A DNA stretch of 64,000 nt from Hormiphora californensis. Its lineage: Eukaryota > Ctenophora > Tentaculata > Cydippida > Pleurobrachiidae. The translations under genes were made by a program, and so were the position numbers. Every line of letters starts with the position of its first letter. The stretch's first letter is position 1. The notes beneath the pieces are model-generated. The model saw nothing but the letters and a program-made list of their open reading frames with translations, was not told where the DNA came from and did no database searches. The stretch lies in NCBI GenBank assembly GCA_020137815.1, contig CM035357.1:558001-622000 (forward strand), given 5' to 3'. This document shows positions 33,736 to 43,863 of the stretch, one piece after another.

Positions 33736-34218
33736 CTGGGACACGGAGTATCAGTGTGCTCCTTTTTCTAGGTTGTCTTGTCAGGCCAATGCTCTGACAG
33801 AAAATGTCCCACCATTGATCATCAGAAAATACATGCACAGCGAAGATTGATGTTGATGCCTTTCTAATGATGTTCAAGCAGATTTTAATGCCTATTTGCT
33901 GTTTTCAATGCAAGTACATACTGGGTACGATGTCCCTCACCCTCCCTCCCGGGAAAGGAGAGATTCGCCCTATTCAGAAATGAAACATCGCACGTGACAA
34001 TCTATGAAAGAACAGTGCATGAGACAGAGACAGAGAGGGGGACCTCGTACCCAAGTGTAGATATTGTCTGAATGATAGTGAAAAAGTAAGCAACGCACAC
34101 AACAGCCAGCAAAAGAAATCTTGTCGATCTAATTAAATGAATTCACTTTGTTTTTCCCCCGAAATCGCGTGGTGTGAGAGAAGTTGAAAAGTCCAGATCT
34201 GCATGAACCACTGCCAGT

Positions 34219-34363
34219 GGTGCTCCGTCATATTGGCCACGTGAACAGTGTGGTTCAAATGGCGTCCAAAACACGCGAAAAATCATACATTGTTAGTTTT
34301 GGACTCTGGGAACGACGCATGGGGGCGCTGTGCAGATGCGTGTGGCCAATTTGACGGAGCACC
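34219..34363. mobile_element. MITE with GGTGCTCCGTCA termini
   Basis: The left end ggtgctccgtcatattggcca pairs with the right end tggccaatttgacggagcacc. A smaller relative lies at 34421-34475. Confidence 0.7.
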
Positions 34364-35314
34364 TCTACTACTACTGCAGTAGCTGAGTAGTAGTGGTTCA
34401 ACACGCACTCTTTGTTCTCAGTGGTGCTCCGTCATATATCAGCTGTCCAGGAGGTCAGTATGACAGAGCACCACTGTATCTCTCAGCAGCTGAGTAGTAG
34501 TGGTTCAACACACTGTATCTCTCTCCCACCAGTACCTTTCGTTGAAGTACCTTATGTTCGTTACACTCCCCCGCTGCTGTTGTTCCACCTCCTGATGACG
34601 TCATAATTCCATTTACACAATAGATAACTCTATCTACTATATAGTATTATAGTTTACACAATGTATTGAGCTTCAAAGACAAAACCGGTGAAAAACGGCT
34701 CCAGAGAGGGAGGTTTGGAAAACAATAAAAATCAAAAAGAAATCGCAAAACCGATCAAAAAGAAATCGACCGTATGTCGGAGCAAGTATAATCGGGCATG
34801 TAAGCTAGAGATATCTAGAGCTAGACAGCGAGAGGGAGGGAGAAAGATACCCAAATAAAAGGCGAGAGGGAGGGAGAAAGATACCCAAATAAAAGGCGAG
34901 AGAGGGTTGTGAACCGTTCGATAATATCTATGTCAAGAGAGAAATTAGGTCACGTGACCTCTATCACGTGTTTTTATTCAGTGTTGCCAGCACAGGAACC
35001 CCTCGCGTGTGAGAGATAGGAATTACCTCTTTTACTGAAAGAGATAGTGAGTGGAAATGGTGGTGAGAAAGAAGAGAGAGAAGAGGAGAGAGAGAGAGAG
35101 AGTCAGAGAGAGAGAGAAAGAGAGAAGGGCGTGGGTCACAAGAGTAATTAACGGCCTATCACGTGGTAAGTGATTAAAGCTCATTATTCCTAATTTATCT
35201 CAGATCTACTGCAGAGGTCTGAGCCGAGAGAGTGAGATAGTGAGAGAGAGAGGAGAGAAGATCACACTCGGTGTGTGAGTGTGTTGGTATGTCTGAACAA
35301 CCGACTGAACAGGA

Positions 35315-35434
<120 letters not shown>

Positions 35435-36410
35435 CTCTCTCTCTCTCTCTCATCCTTTCGCTCTCTCTGATTGCACATCCTCCCGTCTCACTTCAGCTTC
35501 CCAATTTAATTGTGATTGCTTTGTCTGTTCGTCTATCTCTCGCAATTTGTCTACCTGTCTGTTCGTCTGTCTCTCGCAATTTGTCTAACTGTCTGTTCGT
35601 CTGTCTCTCTCACTTTGTCTGTCTGTCTGTTCGTCTGTCTGTCTGTTCGTCTGTCTCCCCCCCACCCCCCCCCCCCCGTCTGGTATATAACTCCATTTCA
35701 GACCTCTCAAACTTATTCTTTCAGGTAACACGAAATGTAGAGCAACTCTCGTGACGAACATGGAGGGTATGCAGTTCTGCTGGCTGAGAAACAAGAGGAT
35801 CGGAGCTGTGCTGGTTGTTACGAAAAACATTATGATCGGAGCTCTGCTGGTTGTTACGAAAAACATTATGAACGGAGCTCTGCTGGTTGTTACGAAAAAC
35901 ATTATGAACGGAGCTCTCATCACTAGACTGTACCGAAATGCAGCGAACTCTATTTTTCTTTGATCGTCTGCTGAATAGTAGAAGTAGAAGGAGAGTTAAA
36001 TGATGTGAAGAACTCTCTTAGTGTGCTTAGCTTGTAACAGTAGTAATTATAGAGGAACACAAATACCTATTACAGAATGACCACACAAAGCCTTCGTCTA
36101 AAGGCCGGGGATTGACAGAGCGAGTACTGAGTAGTCAAGAGATGTCACAATTGCATTGGGCCAACTAGAACTAGAAAGTCGTTCTGAGCATATAATAGTT
36201 ATACTGGGTGTCGGGTGAAAATGTTACGTTGATCTGTTTAGTTTTCAAGTTTCTAATAAACTTCCGTTTCAACAAAACGATCCTATAATTTGTCTAAATA
36301 ACTGATGATTAGAAATGAATACAACTCAAGCTCATGCATGGCGAACTAATTTCAACCGACGGGATAACGCGGTCTTCTTTCTCTTGCTCTCTGTCACTCT
36401 CTCTCTCTCT

Positions 36411-36505
<95 letters not shown>

Positions 36506-36647
36506 TCTCAGACGAGTAAGAGTTGTAATCATGATAATCTATTCGCTAATGTTTCAGAATGCTCCCATTCTTGAAGAATCTTTCCGAAGACATCGCGTCG
36601 AATGAAAAGTCGCTCTCTCATCCCAGTCGATCACTTATCTTAAACCA

Positions 36648-36830
36648 TGCTGTCGTTGTAGTTTCAATAACAACTGTGTACTTTTCATCTTTGCGCGCCA
36701 TTTTTCTTCCGCGCGTTAGATCTTTTCCCTTGATTTGCCACTCAGTTACACTTGTCCCACAACACACTAGCTTTGGGAAAAGGAAGAAAAATGACCCTTC
36801 ACAATGTAACATAAGAATATTTCTCCCACA
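36648..36830. repeat. Direct repeat flanking the DENND3-like gene, left copy
   Basis: About 180 bp (from gtcgttgtagtttcaataac through ttagatcttttcccttgatt to cacactag) are repeated in the same orientation at about 40740-40915, beyond the other end of the DENND3-like ORF. Confidence 0.7.
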
Positions 36831-36927
36831 TAAACTATTTATAATACAAATCAGTTTTATCATCAGGAGCCGTGAACATAATTGCGAGCCCAGCATTATT
36901 GTCAGTTTCCGGTTTCCCATTTCAGTA

Positions 36928-39900
36928 CTACTTATCCACTTTCCAGATTCCAATGGTTCCATCCGCTGACCTAGAGCCGGTCACGACCACCTTATCTCCA
37001 TTTTCCTTTGTCAAAGCAACAATGCACGGTATCAAATCCGAGTGTGCTTGATCAATAGCTACTGTCCACTTTTTGGTAACCAAATCATAAACATGAAGTG
37101 CACACGAACGAGAACTTAGTATTAGCCTGCCACACTTTTCAATTGACGGTGGGTTAATTTCCATCAGCATCATCCCATCATATGCATATGCATCATATGT
37201 AGGTGGTGCGATGGTATAAAAGCTTATTCCGGGTGTAGGTGGCTCAATTGTCTCTAGTACACCCCAATGCTTGATGTAAAGAATCGTTCCTGACCGAGTA
37301 ACTCCGAAAACTGCATCATTAATGTTTCCATTGTGCGAATATGAGATTGGACGCATTGAAGTAAGGGTCGGTAACTGTTCATTTTCATACCATGTAATGA
37401 AACCAGGATACTCCTCAGGAAAAATCGGATCGTCCGGATAAGCAGTATCAAACAAGGGAGCCCATTGTAAAATCTTCCCCTGAATAGATATGCCAACCTT
37501 CCAATCGTCCCAACGAGCCACGCATGACACTGGCTCACCCACATTTGCAGATTTGCATTCTTCCTCAACCGAGTTATACGAAGACCACAAAAGAACCTCA
37601 CCTCCATCAGACACAATAGCAGGATTAGTTAATATTGCAGACATCCCAATTATTCTTTGGCCTTTCATTTTGTTCAATGGAAACGTTTTGTAGCTGTAGT
37701 TGCCAAACTTTCGTCTTCCTCCTCCACTTTCAATTTCATATAAGCTACAAGCTTGTCGGAATTGCAGTGTTACGTATAAATTTCCTATGGTACAGCACGC
37801 ACCAAACAACTCCCATTCCTTTGGGTTTGTTGAAGTCGTCATGAGCTTCAGAGTCCCAATAACTGTGTTATCCTCAACCGAAACTTTATAAATAGTACAA
37901 CTCCTAGTCCCCACATACACATTCCCTCTCGCCCCTGCTACCACAAACACAACAGTCTCTTGTTGATCAGGATCAGGTCTGAATTTGGCCAGAACATGTT
38001 CTGTGGAGGATGGTGGTTGAACAGGCGACTTCCTAAACGCCAGGACCTCAGCATGCCGGACCGCCTGTCTGTAGAAAGAAGATCTCCCAGAGGTTGAATC
38101 GACCTCAACTATCTCACCCTGTTTGGCTTCATAAGCTACTAGGGCTTCATATAGAAGGATATTACCGACCACTTCTTGAATGATGCTCTGGTTTTTGGTT
38201 AGGGTGTACCTACTCAACCCGCATATTACCTCCTCCAGTATAATAACCCAGTGTGTGGCATGTCGGATGTTTACTGCTTCTTTCTGGTCCCCGTTACGAA
38301 GTTTGAATTGTAGACTTGTGGCCGTTTTAAGTTTGAAGTTACTCACCTCTGATAGGGAGATGGAGTCCACGATTTGACCGGTAATCCGGTGTATAAAATA
38401 CAATCGGAACACCGTGCAAACAAGAGTTATGGAGTTCAGTTGGGTGGAATCAGCCGGTTGGGAGATTTTCACAAAACATTCCAACATGTTTGGTTTGTGA
38501 TGCAAATTAAATGGTAGATTCCGCACCAGACTGTCCTTTAGTCCACCCCACAGGGACAGAAAGGACGTCCAATCCTCTCCACTAACTTCACCTCGAGAAT
38601 CCTTGAGAAGATCAAACACTTTCTCCCCCGCTGTGTGGTCTCTTGTCACCCCCATTTCTTTCAGAACCTCAGAGATTGTCAGCCTGTTCCACGTTTTGTT
38701 CAACTCTATATTCGGCATGACAGGTTGGGCAGTAGAAATGGAGTTGAAGAGGGGTGCCCAGACGGGCTGGCCAGCAAACGGCTGATCCCTAATCATGCCT
38801 AACAGATCGGGGTGTTTTCTAAGACGTTCCATCAGTGCAAATACCGAGGGTCCGGGGAAGAATGCTGCTCCTGCTACCTCAAAGATCTTGTTGAGGGTGG
38901 TAAATGCTGACAATACCAACCCATCTTTTAACAGGAGTTGTGACTTGATGTACAGAAGGGATGACAGTGTTGCAGGGTTGTGTTGATGTTCTGTTACTAA
39001 ACAATCAACCGACAGCAGGTTGGGTGAAACAGTTATTGGTGTTCTTTCTAGTCGGGACCTGATAAAACTGTCTGGGCATGCTCGAACCTGTTCCATCGTT
39101 GTGGTTTTCTTCAAGAGTGGTGTTTTGAGCGAATGGGTCAGGGAGGATACCATGATGTTTCCACTCAGTTGGTCGTTAGAAGAGGTGGGACAGGACATTA
39201 ATTCAGGGAAGATTTGATCTCCAATTAACTCGATCAGAATCTTCTGAAAGAAAACTAGAATTTTCAGCTCCGTTCGACGCTTGAACTCTGCCTTTTCACG
39301 TTCATAATCTGCCTGACTTGTAAAGCACTGCCCAATAATACTTATCTCAAAGTCAAGGCTAGATCTCGGAATACACTGTTCAAATTGTGTAACTTTATAC
39401 TCCAGTGTCCTTATCAAACCGTCCGCAGTACACCCCAAATTAACCTCCCCCTCATCAATGTTCACAACCACGATATCACCCCTAGCAGGCATCTCTTCTA
39501 GAATCCCGCTTTCAGCTCCTAAAATGTACTGGCCAACTGGGGCCTCCAGAATCAGGTACAGGGCTTCTGGGAGGGTGGGGAGATAGGTAACTTGCCAATC
39601 AAGGGGCTTGATATATGACAGGAAAGTCTCGATCATTAGGACTCTCAGTGGGTTGTTATCACTTACAAACACTATTTGTTGTTCGGAGATGATACTGGCA
39701 ACAATTTGAAGGATCTGTAGGTGTGTGAAGTAGTAGAAGGGAAGTGTTAGGGGTAGGTCTCCTGTCCCGGGTAGAAGAGGCGGGGTGAGAGTTAAGGAGA
39801 ATTTTGGTATGGGAATCACAATGTTATCCCCGGCAGGTATCACAATGTTTGACAGTGTTTTCAACATGTCCTGTACCTCGAAATCCCAACTACCTTCATC

Positions 39901-40278
39901 AGTTAGGTTGTGTGAAAGCACTTGGAGTAGGTCCGTCATCAATCGAAATCTACGGTAGGCAGAGAAAAGATGGAAATTACATCCGCCGATCTGAAGTATA
40001 AACACATAAACCCGTGACCCATCTTCTGACGTTAGAACACCGTATCCCACAGTGGGGCTCCCACCAGGTTCTATATGTTTCTTCTCCCCGACCAGACAAA
40101 TCTTCTCAACATCCTCTACCATGCTCCATGTTAGAGGAGGTGAAATTAGTGAGTTGTCAATGGTAGGATGTTTGATGATGGTAGAGGCTGAGACTAGGGA
40201 CCGGGTGCCTTCTGATCTGGTGACAAGGCACGTTTCACAGAGTGTTGGGAGGGCAACATGCTGGCTATCATCAGTCAT
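36928..40278 (-). CDS. DENND3-like: DENND3-like protein: DENN domain plus WD40 region, intact intronless copy
   Basis: 1116 aa in one exon. Residues about 60-120 fit uDENN (GYGVLTSEDGSRVYVF), about 150-310 cDENN (IPIPKFSLTLTPPLLPGTGD, LPFYYFTHLQIL, SEQQIVFVSDN, YLPTLPEALYLILEAPVGQY), then dDENN (ILIELIGDQIFP). The C-terminal third is WD40-like, ending TGSRSADGTIGIWKVDK. DENND3 proteins (about 1200 aa in vertebrates) are exchange factors for Rab12 in endosome and autophagy traffic. An AG acceptor lies 3 nt before the ATG (minus ttctgttccag/gatATG). Lack of introns in a 3.35-kb frame contrasts with neighbouring genes and, with the flanking direct repeats, suggests a retrocopy or a single-exon gene. 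A second, damaged copy lies at 49042-51889. Confidence 0.85.
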   Translation of the reverse strand: MTDDSQHVALPTLCETCLVTRSEGTRSLVSASTIIKHPTIDNSLISPPLTWSMVEDVEKICLVGEKKHIEPGGSPTVGYGVLTSEDGSRVYVFILQIGGCNFHLFSAYRRFRLMTDLLQVLSHNLTDEGSWDFEVQDMLKTLSNIVIPAGDNIVIPIPKFSLTLTPPLLPGTGDLPLTLPFYYFTHLQILQIVASIISEQQIVFVSDNNPLRVLMIETFLSYIKPLDWQVTYLPTLPEALYLILEAPVGQYILGAESGILEEMPARGDIVVVNIDEGEVNLGCTADGLIRTLEYKVTQFEQCIPRSSLDFEISIIGQCFTSQADYEREKAEFKRRTELKILVFFQKILIELIGDQIFPELMSCPTSSNDQLSGNIMVSSLTHSLKTPLLKKTTTMEQVRACPDSFIRSRLERTPITVSPNLLSVDCLVTEHQHNPATLSSLLYIKSQLLLKDGLVLSAFTTLNKIFEVAGAAFFPGPSVFALMERLRKHPDLLGMIRDQPFAGQPVWAPLFNSISTAQPVMPNIELNKTWNRLTISEVLKEMGVTRDHTAGEKVFDLLKDSRGEVSGEDWTSFLSLWGGLKDSLVRNLPFNLHHKPNMLECFVKISQPADSTQLNSITLVCTVFRLYFIHRITGQIVDSISLSEVSNFKLKTATSLQFKLRNGDQKEAVNIRHATHWVIILEEVICGLSRYTLTKNQSIIQEVVGNILLYEALVAYEAKQGEIVEVDSTSGRSSFYRQAVRHAEVLAFRKSPVQPPSSTEHVLAKFRPDPDQQETVVFVVAGARGNVYVGTRSCTIYKVSVEDNTVIGTLKLMTTSTNPKEWELFGACCTIGNLYVTLQFRQACSLYEIESGGGRRKFGNYSYKTFPLNKMKGQRIIGMSAILTNPAIVSDGGEVLLWSSYNSVEEECKSANVGEPVSCVARWDDWKVGISIQGKILQWAPLFDTAYPDDPIFPEEYPGFITWYENEQLPTLTSMRPISYSHNGNINDAVFGVTRSGTILYIKHWGVLETIEPPTPGISFYTIAPPTYDAYAYDGMMLMEINPPSIEKCGRLILSSRSCALHVYDLVTKKWTVAIDQAHSDLIPCIVALTKENGDKVVVTGSRSADGTIGIWKVDK

Positions 40279-42146
40279 ATCCTGGAACAGAAACGAGTTT
40301 AGGGTGCGTTAGACGATCAATTCAAAATGGTGGTCTATCTAGTACTTTTACGTTGATTATTCATTATTTAATGATGTTCTAACTGATGATAATAGATACG
40401 ACTACTAATTTCTCATTAATTAGGGGATAATTATCCCTTCAGTAAATCGATAACAGGCAAATAGTCGCAGTCCTGTCGACATCTACACTTCAAAACTCCG
40501 AATTTTCGGTTTAAAGTGAGAGTGGACCGGATCAGAATTGATCTCAGACAAAAAATTGAGCACCATTTCAAAAATCACCGCTTGGGCTGATACACCTTGG
40601 TATCCTCTACAAATCCCCAAAATTTCAGCCTTCTAGCCCTAAAATTAAATTTTAGGAACCTTAAAAACCGCGATTTAGGGTCCTCTTTTTTCCAACTTTG
40701 AGCCTCAAAGTTTGAGTTTGGTCGCGCACGGTGTCTATGTCACCAACTGTCGTTTTAGTTTCAATAACAACCGTGTCCTGTCCTTTCCATATTTGCGCAC
40801 CGTTTTTCTTCCGCACGTTAGATCTTTTCCCTTGATTTGCCACTCAGTTACACTTGTCCCACGACATACAAACACACTAGCATTGGGGAAAGGTAGAGAA
40901 ATAACCCTAATCCACAATGTGACATAATAATATTTCTCTTAGAGTGGTCATCTGACATAATCCAACGTGGGATTCAACGTGGAATTCGACGTGGAATTCG
41001 ACGAGGAATTCTACCAGATCAGAGAGACGCGCCGCACTGGGGGGAGACACACTGAGGTTGGTCGCGTGCGTTCAACTCTCAACCTCGCGACACACACTGA
41101 AGTTCGAAGTTCGAAGTTTCGCGGAAAAGTTCGAAGTTTCGCGAAAACCCATTTTCGGCTGAGAAATCATTTGTAAGATGCTAGTTTATTTACTGTTACA
41201 TCTCTCAAGGTGTCCTCTATCAATACCGGGTCAATTTCACCGTTTTTAAAATTTTGGGTGAATTGGAACAACTGTGAGGCGGGAGACACACTGAAGTTGG
41301 GCGCGCTCGTTCAAATCTCAACCTTGCGACACACACTGAAGTTCAAAGTTCGAAGTTTCGCGAAAACCCATTTTCGGCTGAGAAATCATTTGTAAGAGGC
41401 TAACTTATTTACTGGTACATCTCTCGAGGTGTCCTTTATCCATACTGAGTCAATTTCACCGTTTTTGAAATCCGGTCATAGTGGTCCTAATTCACCAAAA
41501 ATTATAAAAACGGTGAAATTGACCCGGTATTGAAAAAGGACACCTCGAGAGATGTACCAGTAAATAAACTAGCATCTTACAAATGATTTCTCAGCTGAAA
41601 ATTGGGTTTCGCGAAACTTTGAACTTTTCCGCGAAACTTCGAACTTCGAACTTCAGTGTGTGTCGCGAGGTAGAGAGTTGAGCGCACGCGACCAACCTCA
41701 GTGTGTCTCCCCCCTGACCGGATTAGCCAAAAATTTAAAAACGGTGAAATTGACTCAGTAAGGATAAAGGACACCTCGAGAGATGTACCAGTAAACAAGT
41801 TGCAAAAGATTTCTCAGCCGAAAATGGGTTTTCGCGAAACTTCGAACTTCGAACTTCAGTGTGTGTCGCGATGTTGAGATTTGAACGAGCACGCTCAACT
41901 TCAGTGTGTCTCCCCCCACTAAGCAAATACTGTCACGCTTCAATTATTTTCTCTAGTTTCAAACTTTTCAACACTACTTTAAACAAATTAATTTGAGGTT
42001 CCGTTCAACTACTCCTCGTTAATCTTCTGAGAGCTCTGCTCAATCCATCTCTTTTCTAAAGACAAGACAAGTCTGGTGTTCCTGTCTCCCTCTACATTGA
42101 GCAAGCCTTAGGAGACCTCGTTGAGTCAAATCCGGGAAGCCAAATC
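40279..42146. other. Intergenic repeats upstream of the DENND3-like gene
   Basis: Contains a half MITE near 40513 (aaagtgagagtggaccgg), the right copy of the 180-bp direct repeat (about 40740-40915), and a palindromic element at 41039-41917. No gene is supported. Confidence 0.6.
41039..41917. mobile_element. Palindromic element, GACACACTGARGTTGG family
   Basis: Left ggggggagacacactgaggt pairs with right acttcagtgtgtctcccccc. Arms contain gttcgaagtttcgcgaaaac and tctctcgaggtgtcc and their complements. A related element at 52797-54160 has several other MITEs inserted in it. Confidence 0.75.
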
Positions 42147-43490
42147 TTGGTGGAGCGGTCCCTCGCGTCACTGTTACAGGATAGAATGTCGGGTGTGGCA
42201 CCCCAGTATGGAAATGGAATGACACGAACGAAGAAAGATTATGAAGGTGAGTTACTTGGCACGAGTTTCTCTGACAGATGTAAAGGCAGTACAGTGGTGA
42301 AGTGCCTGGAAGAGGGAAGAATGACCCCGCCGGATGGACCTACCAGAGAACACCTATGGAGAATGATTGTTATGTGCTACAACATGCTTCCTGACACATC
42401 TCGGTGTGCAACCCTATCTTCTGAGTCTGGAGTTTCGTTCTCGTGTGATGACCTGAAGGACAGTTTCTCGAAACTGAAGCAAGACCTGATTGATAGCCTC
42501 CCTGGACTTGTAGCCCCAAAAGTGAGTGAAATATTGAAAGTTAGCCAAGAGGAGAATGGAAGTGGTACCAGTCGAAGTATTGATCACCTGGCTAAGAAAC
42601 CATCACCACCAACCCCTGTCAAACGGTATGTAAATATCAAAGACACAAGTGATGAAGGAGTGACCCCTATGTGTGAGGAGAAATGGACCACTGTGGTGAG
42701 ATCGAAAGTGGAGAAGGCGTTGAAGAACATTCCTGTTCTTGATACTTCCGTGAATAGGAAGCACACTCAATTGTTCTTTGAGACTGATGATGATCTGAAG
42801 GAGGCAGAGAAGGCTCTATCACCTTTTCTGGATGTCACTCCGGTAGTTGAGAAACAGAAGAAGAGAGACCCTCGACTGATGATTTCTGATCTTGATCAGG
42901 ATCTATTGAACAAGGATGCGCTGATGGATGCCATCCTTAGTGATAAAAATGAGGGAATTAAGAGGCTACATCAGGCGGGGCAGGCGATCAATGTTGTACA
43001 CGTCAATATCCCAGGGAAGTATGCAGTGATCAAGGTTGCACCCGAAATTCGGACAACGATTGCCAACAACCGAGACAGGATTTTCCTGAAACTACGACAG
43101 CATATTGTGAAGGACAGATTCTATGTGACACAATGCTTCCATTGTCAGCGATATGGACATGTTGCAGGATCCGTTTACTGTCCTAACAAAGATAAGAGTC
43201 CCACCTGTGCATTCTGTTCAGGGGACCATGACACCAGACAGTGTAATGCGAAGAAGGACAATGATCTTGGTAGAATGAAGTGTGTCAACTGTGATGTTGG
43301 AGGTAGCAAAGAGGATAAGAGATATGCGAAATCTCACCCAGCATCAAGCAACTTGTGTCCGCATTATGTGAATGCTAGAGGACGACTCATGGAGAACACA
43401 AGTGGAGTCACAAAGGAGCGAAAAAACTCCTATCTGACGAGGGCGTGGGAAGATCTGAAAGTAAAGAGACGTGGAGGATCGGTACATTAA
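42147..43490 (+). CDS. LINE ORF1 (gag-like) with CCHC zinc knuckles
   Basis: 447 aa (or from the Met at 42186). The N-terminal third is charged; the middle may be an RRM-like domain (KHTQLFFETDDDLKEAEKAL). The C-terminal part has CFHCQRYGHVAGSVYC (CX2CX4HX6C), CAFCSGDHDTRQC (CX2CX3HX4C) and a third CVNC...H...C set. This is the standard nucleic-acid-binding layout of gag-like ORF1 proteins in I, Jockey and CR1-group LINEs. It differs in type from the coiled-coil/RRM ORF1 at 17296 and 47689, so at least two LINE lineages are present. Confidence 0.85.
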   Translation: MVERSLASLLQDRMSGVAPQYGNGMTRTKKDYEGELLGTSFSDRCKGSTVVKCLEEGRMTPPDGPTREHLWRMIVMCYNMLPDTSRCATLSSESGVSFSCDDLKDSFSKLKQDLIDSLPGLVAPKVSEILKVSQEENGSGTSRSIDHLAKKPSPPTPVKRYVNIKDTSDEGVTPMCEEKWTTVVRSKVEKALKNIPVLDTSVNRKHTQLFFETDDDLKEAEKALSPFLDVTPVVEKQKKRDPRLMISDLDQDLLNKDALMDAILSDKNEGIKRLHQAGQAINVVHVNIPGKYAVIKVAPEIRTTIANNRDRIFLKLRQHIVKDRFYVTQCFHCQRYGHVAGSVYCPNKDKSPTCAFCSGDHDTRQCNAKKDNDLGRMKCVNCDVGGSKEDKRYAKSHPASSNLCPHYVNARGRLMENTSGVTKERKNSYLTRAWEDLKVKRRGGSVH

Positions 43491-43559
43491 ATGTACACTC
43501 CATTCAGAATAAAACGTCTGGGGTCATTACACATCTTGAGGATAAGAAATGTGATATCT

Positions 43560-43863
43560 AACTATATCTAATGCAAATTTGCATGGAAATGTAACACCCT
43601 ATCGTCAATGTGACGACGTGATCCGTCAGTGTGACGACGTGATCCGTCAGTGTGACGATGTGATCCGTCAGTGTGACGACGTGATTCGTAGGTATCACGT
43701 ATCACACGTGTTGAGAACTGCTTGCGACTTGAGGGGTCACATCACATGTATAAAAGGGAGAGAAAGAGAAAAAAAGAGAGGGATCACATCACATAGCAGA
43801 CAGGCAGAGAGAAAAACATAGAAACAGACCCCTCGATTTGCGATCGGTACGATCGCCCCAGTT
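43560..43863. mobile_element. About 300-bp insertion splitting the LINE endonuclease, promoter-like content
   Basis: The ORF2 start reads TWRIGTLNVHSIQNKTSG...KKCDI and stops at 43559-43561. The frame resumes as VCLIQETYLK near 43869. Between them lie four copies of a 21-bp unit (gtcagtgtgacgacgtgatcc), cacgtatcacacgtg, and then TATAAAAGGG at about 43750. No terminal repeats are obvious. It may be a solo promoter-bearing fragment of another element. Confidence 0.55.

Noticed and set aside
33686-33877. Minus-strand frame upstream of exon 33735-33636
   Set aside because: It runs through the presumed intron end and contains a dispersed short repeat (gtcaggccaatgctctgac, also at 6302 and 6359).
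41577-41943. Frames in the 41-kb palindrome
   Set aside because: The same peptide (EVRSSKFRGK) is encoded by both arms of a foldback element, so it is repeat-derived.
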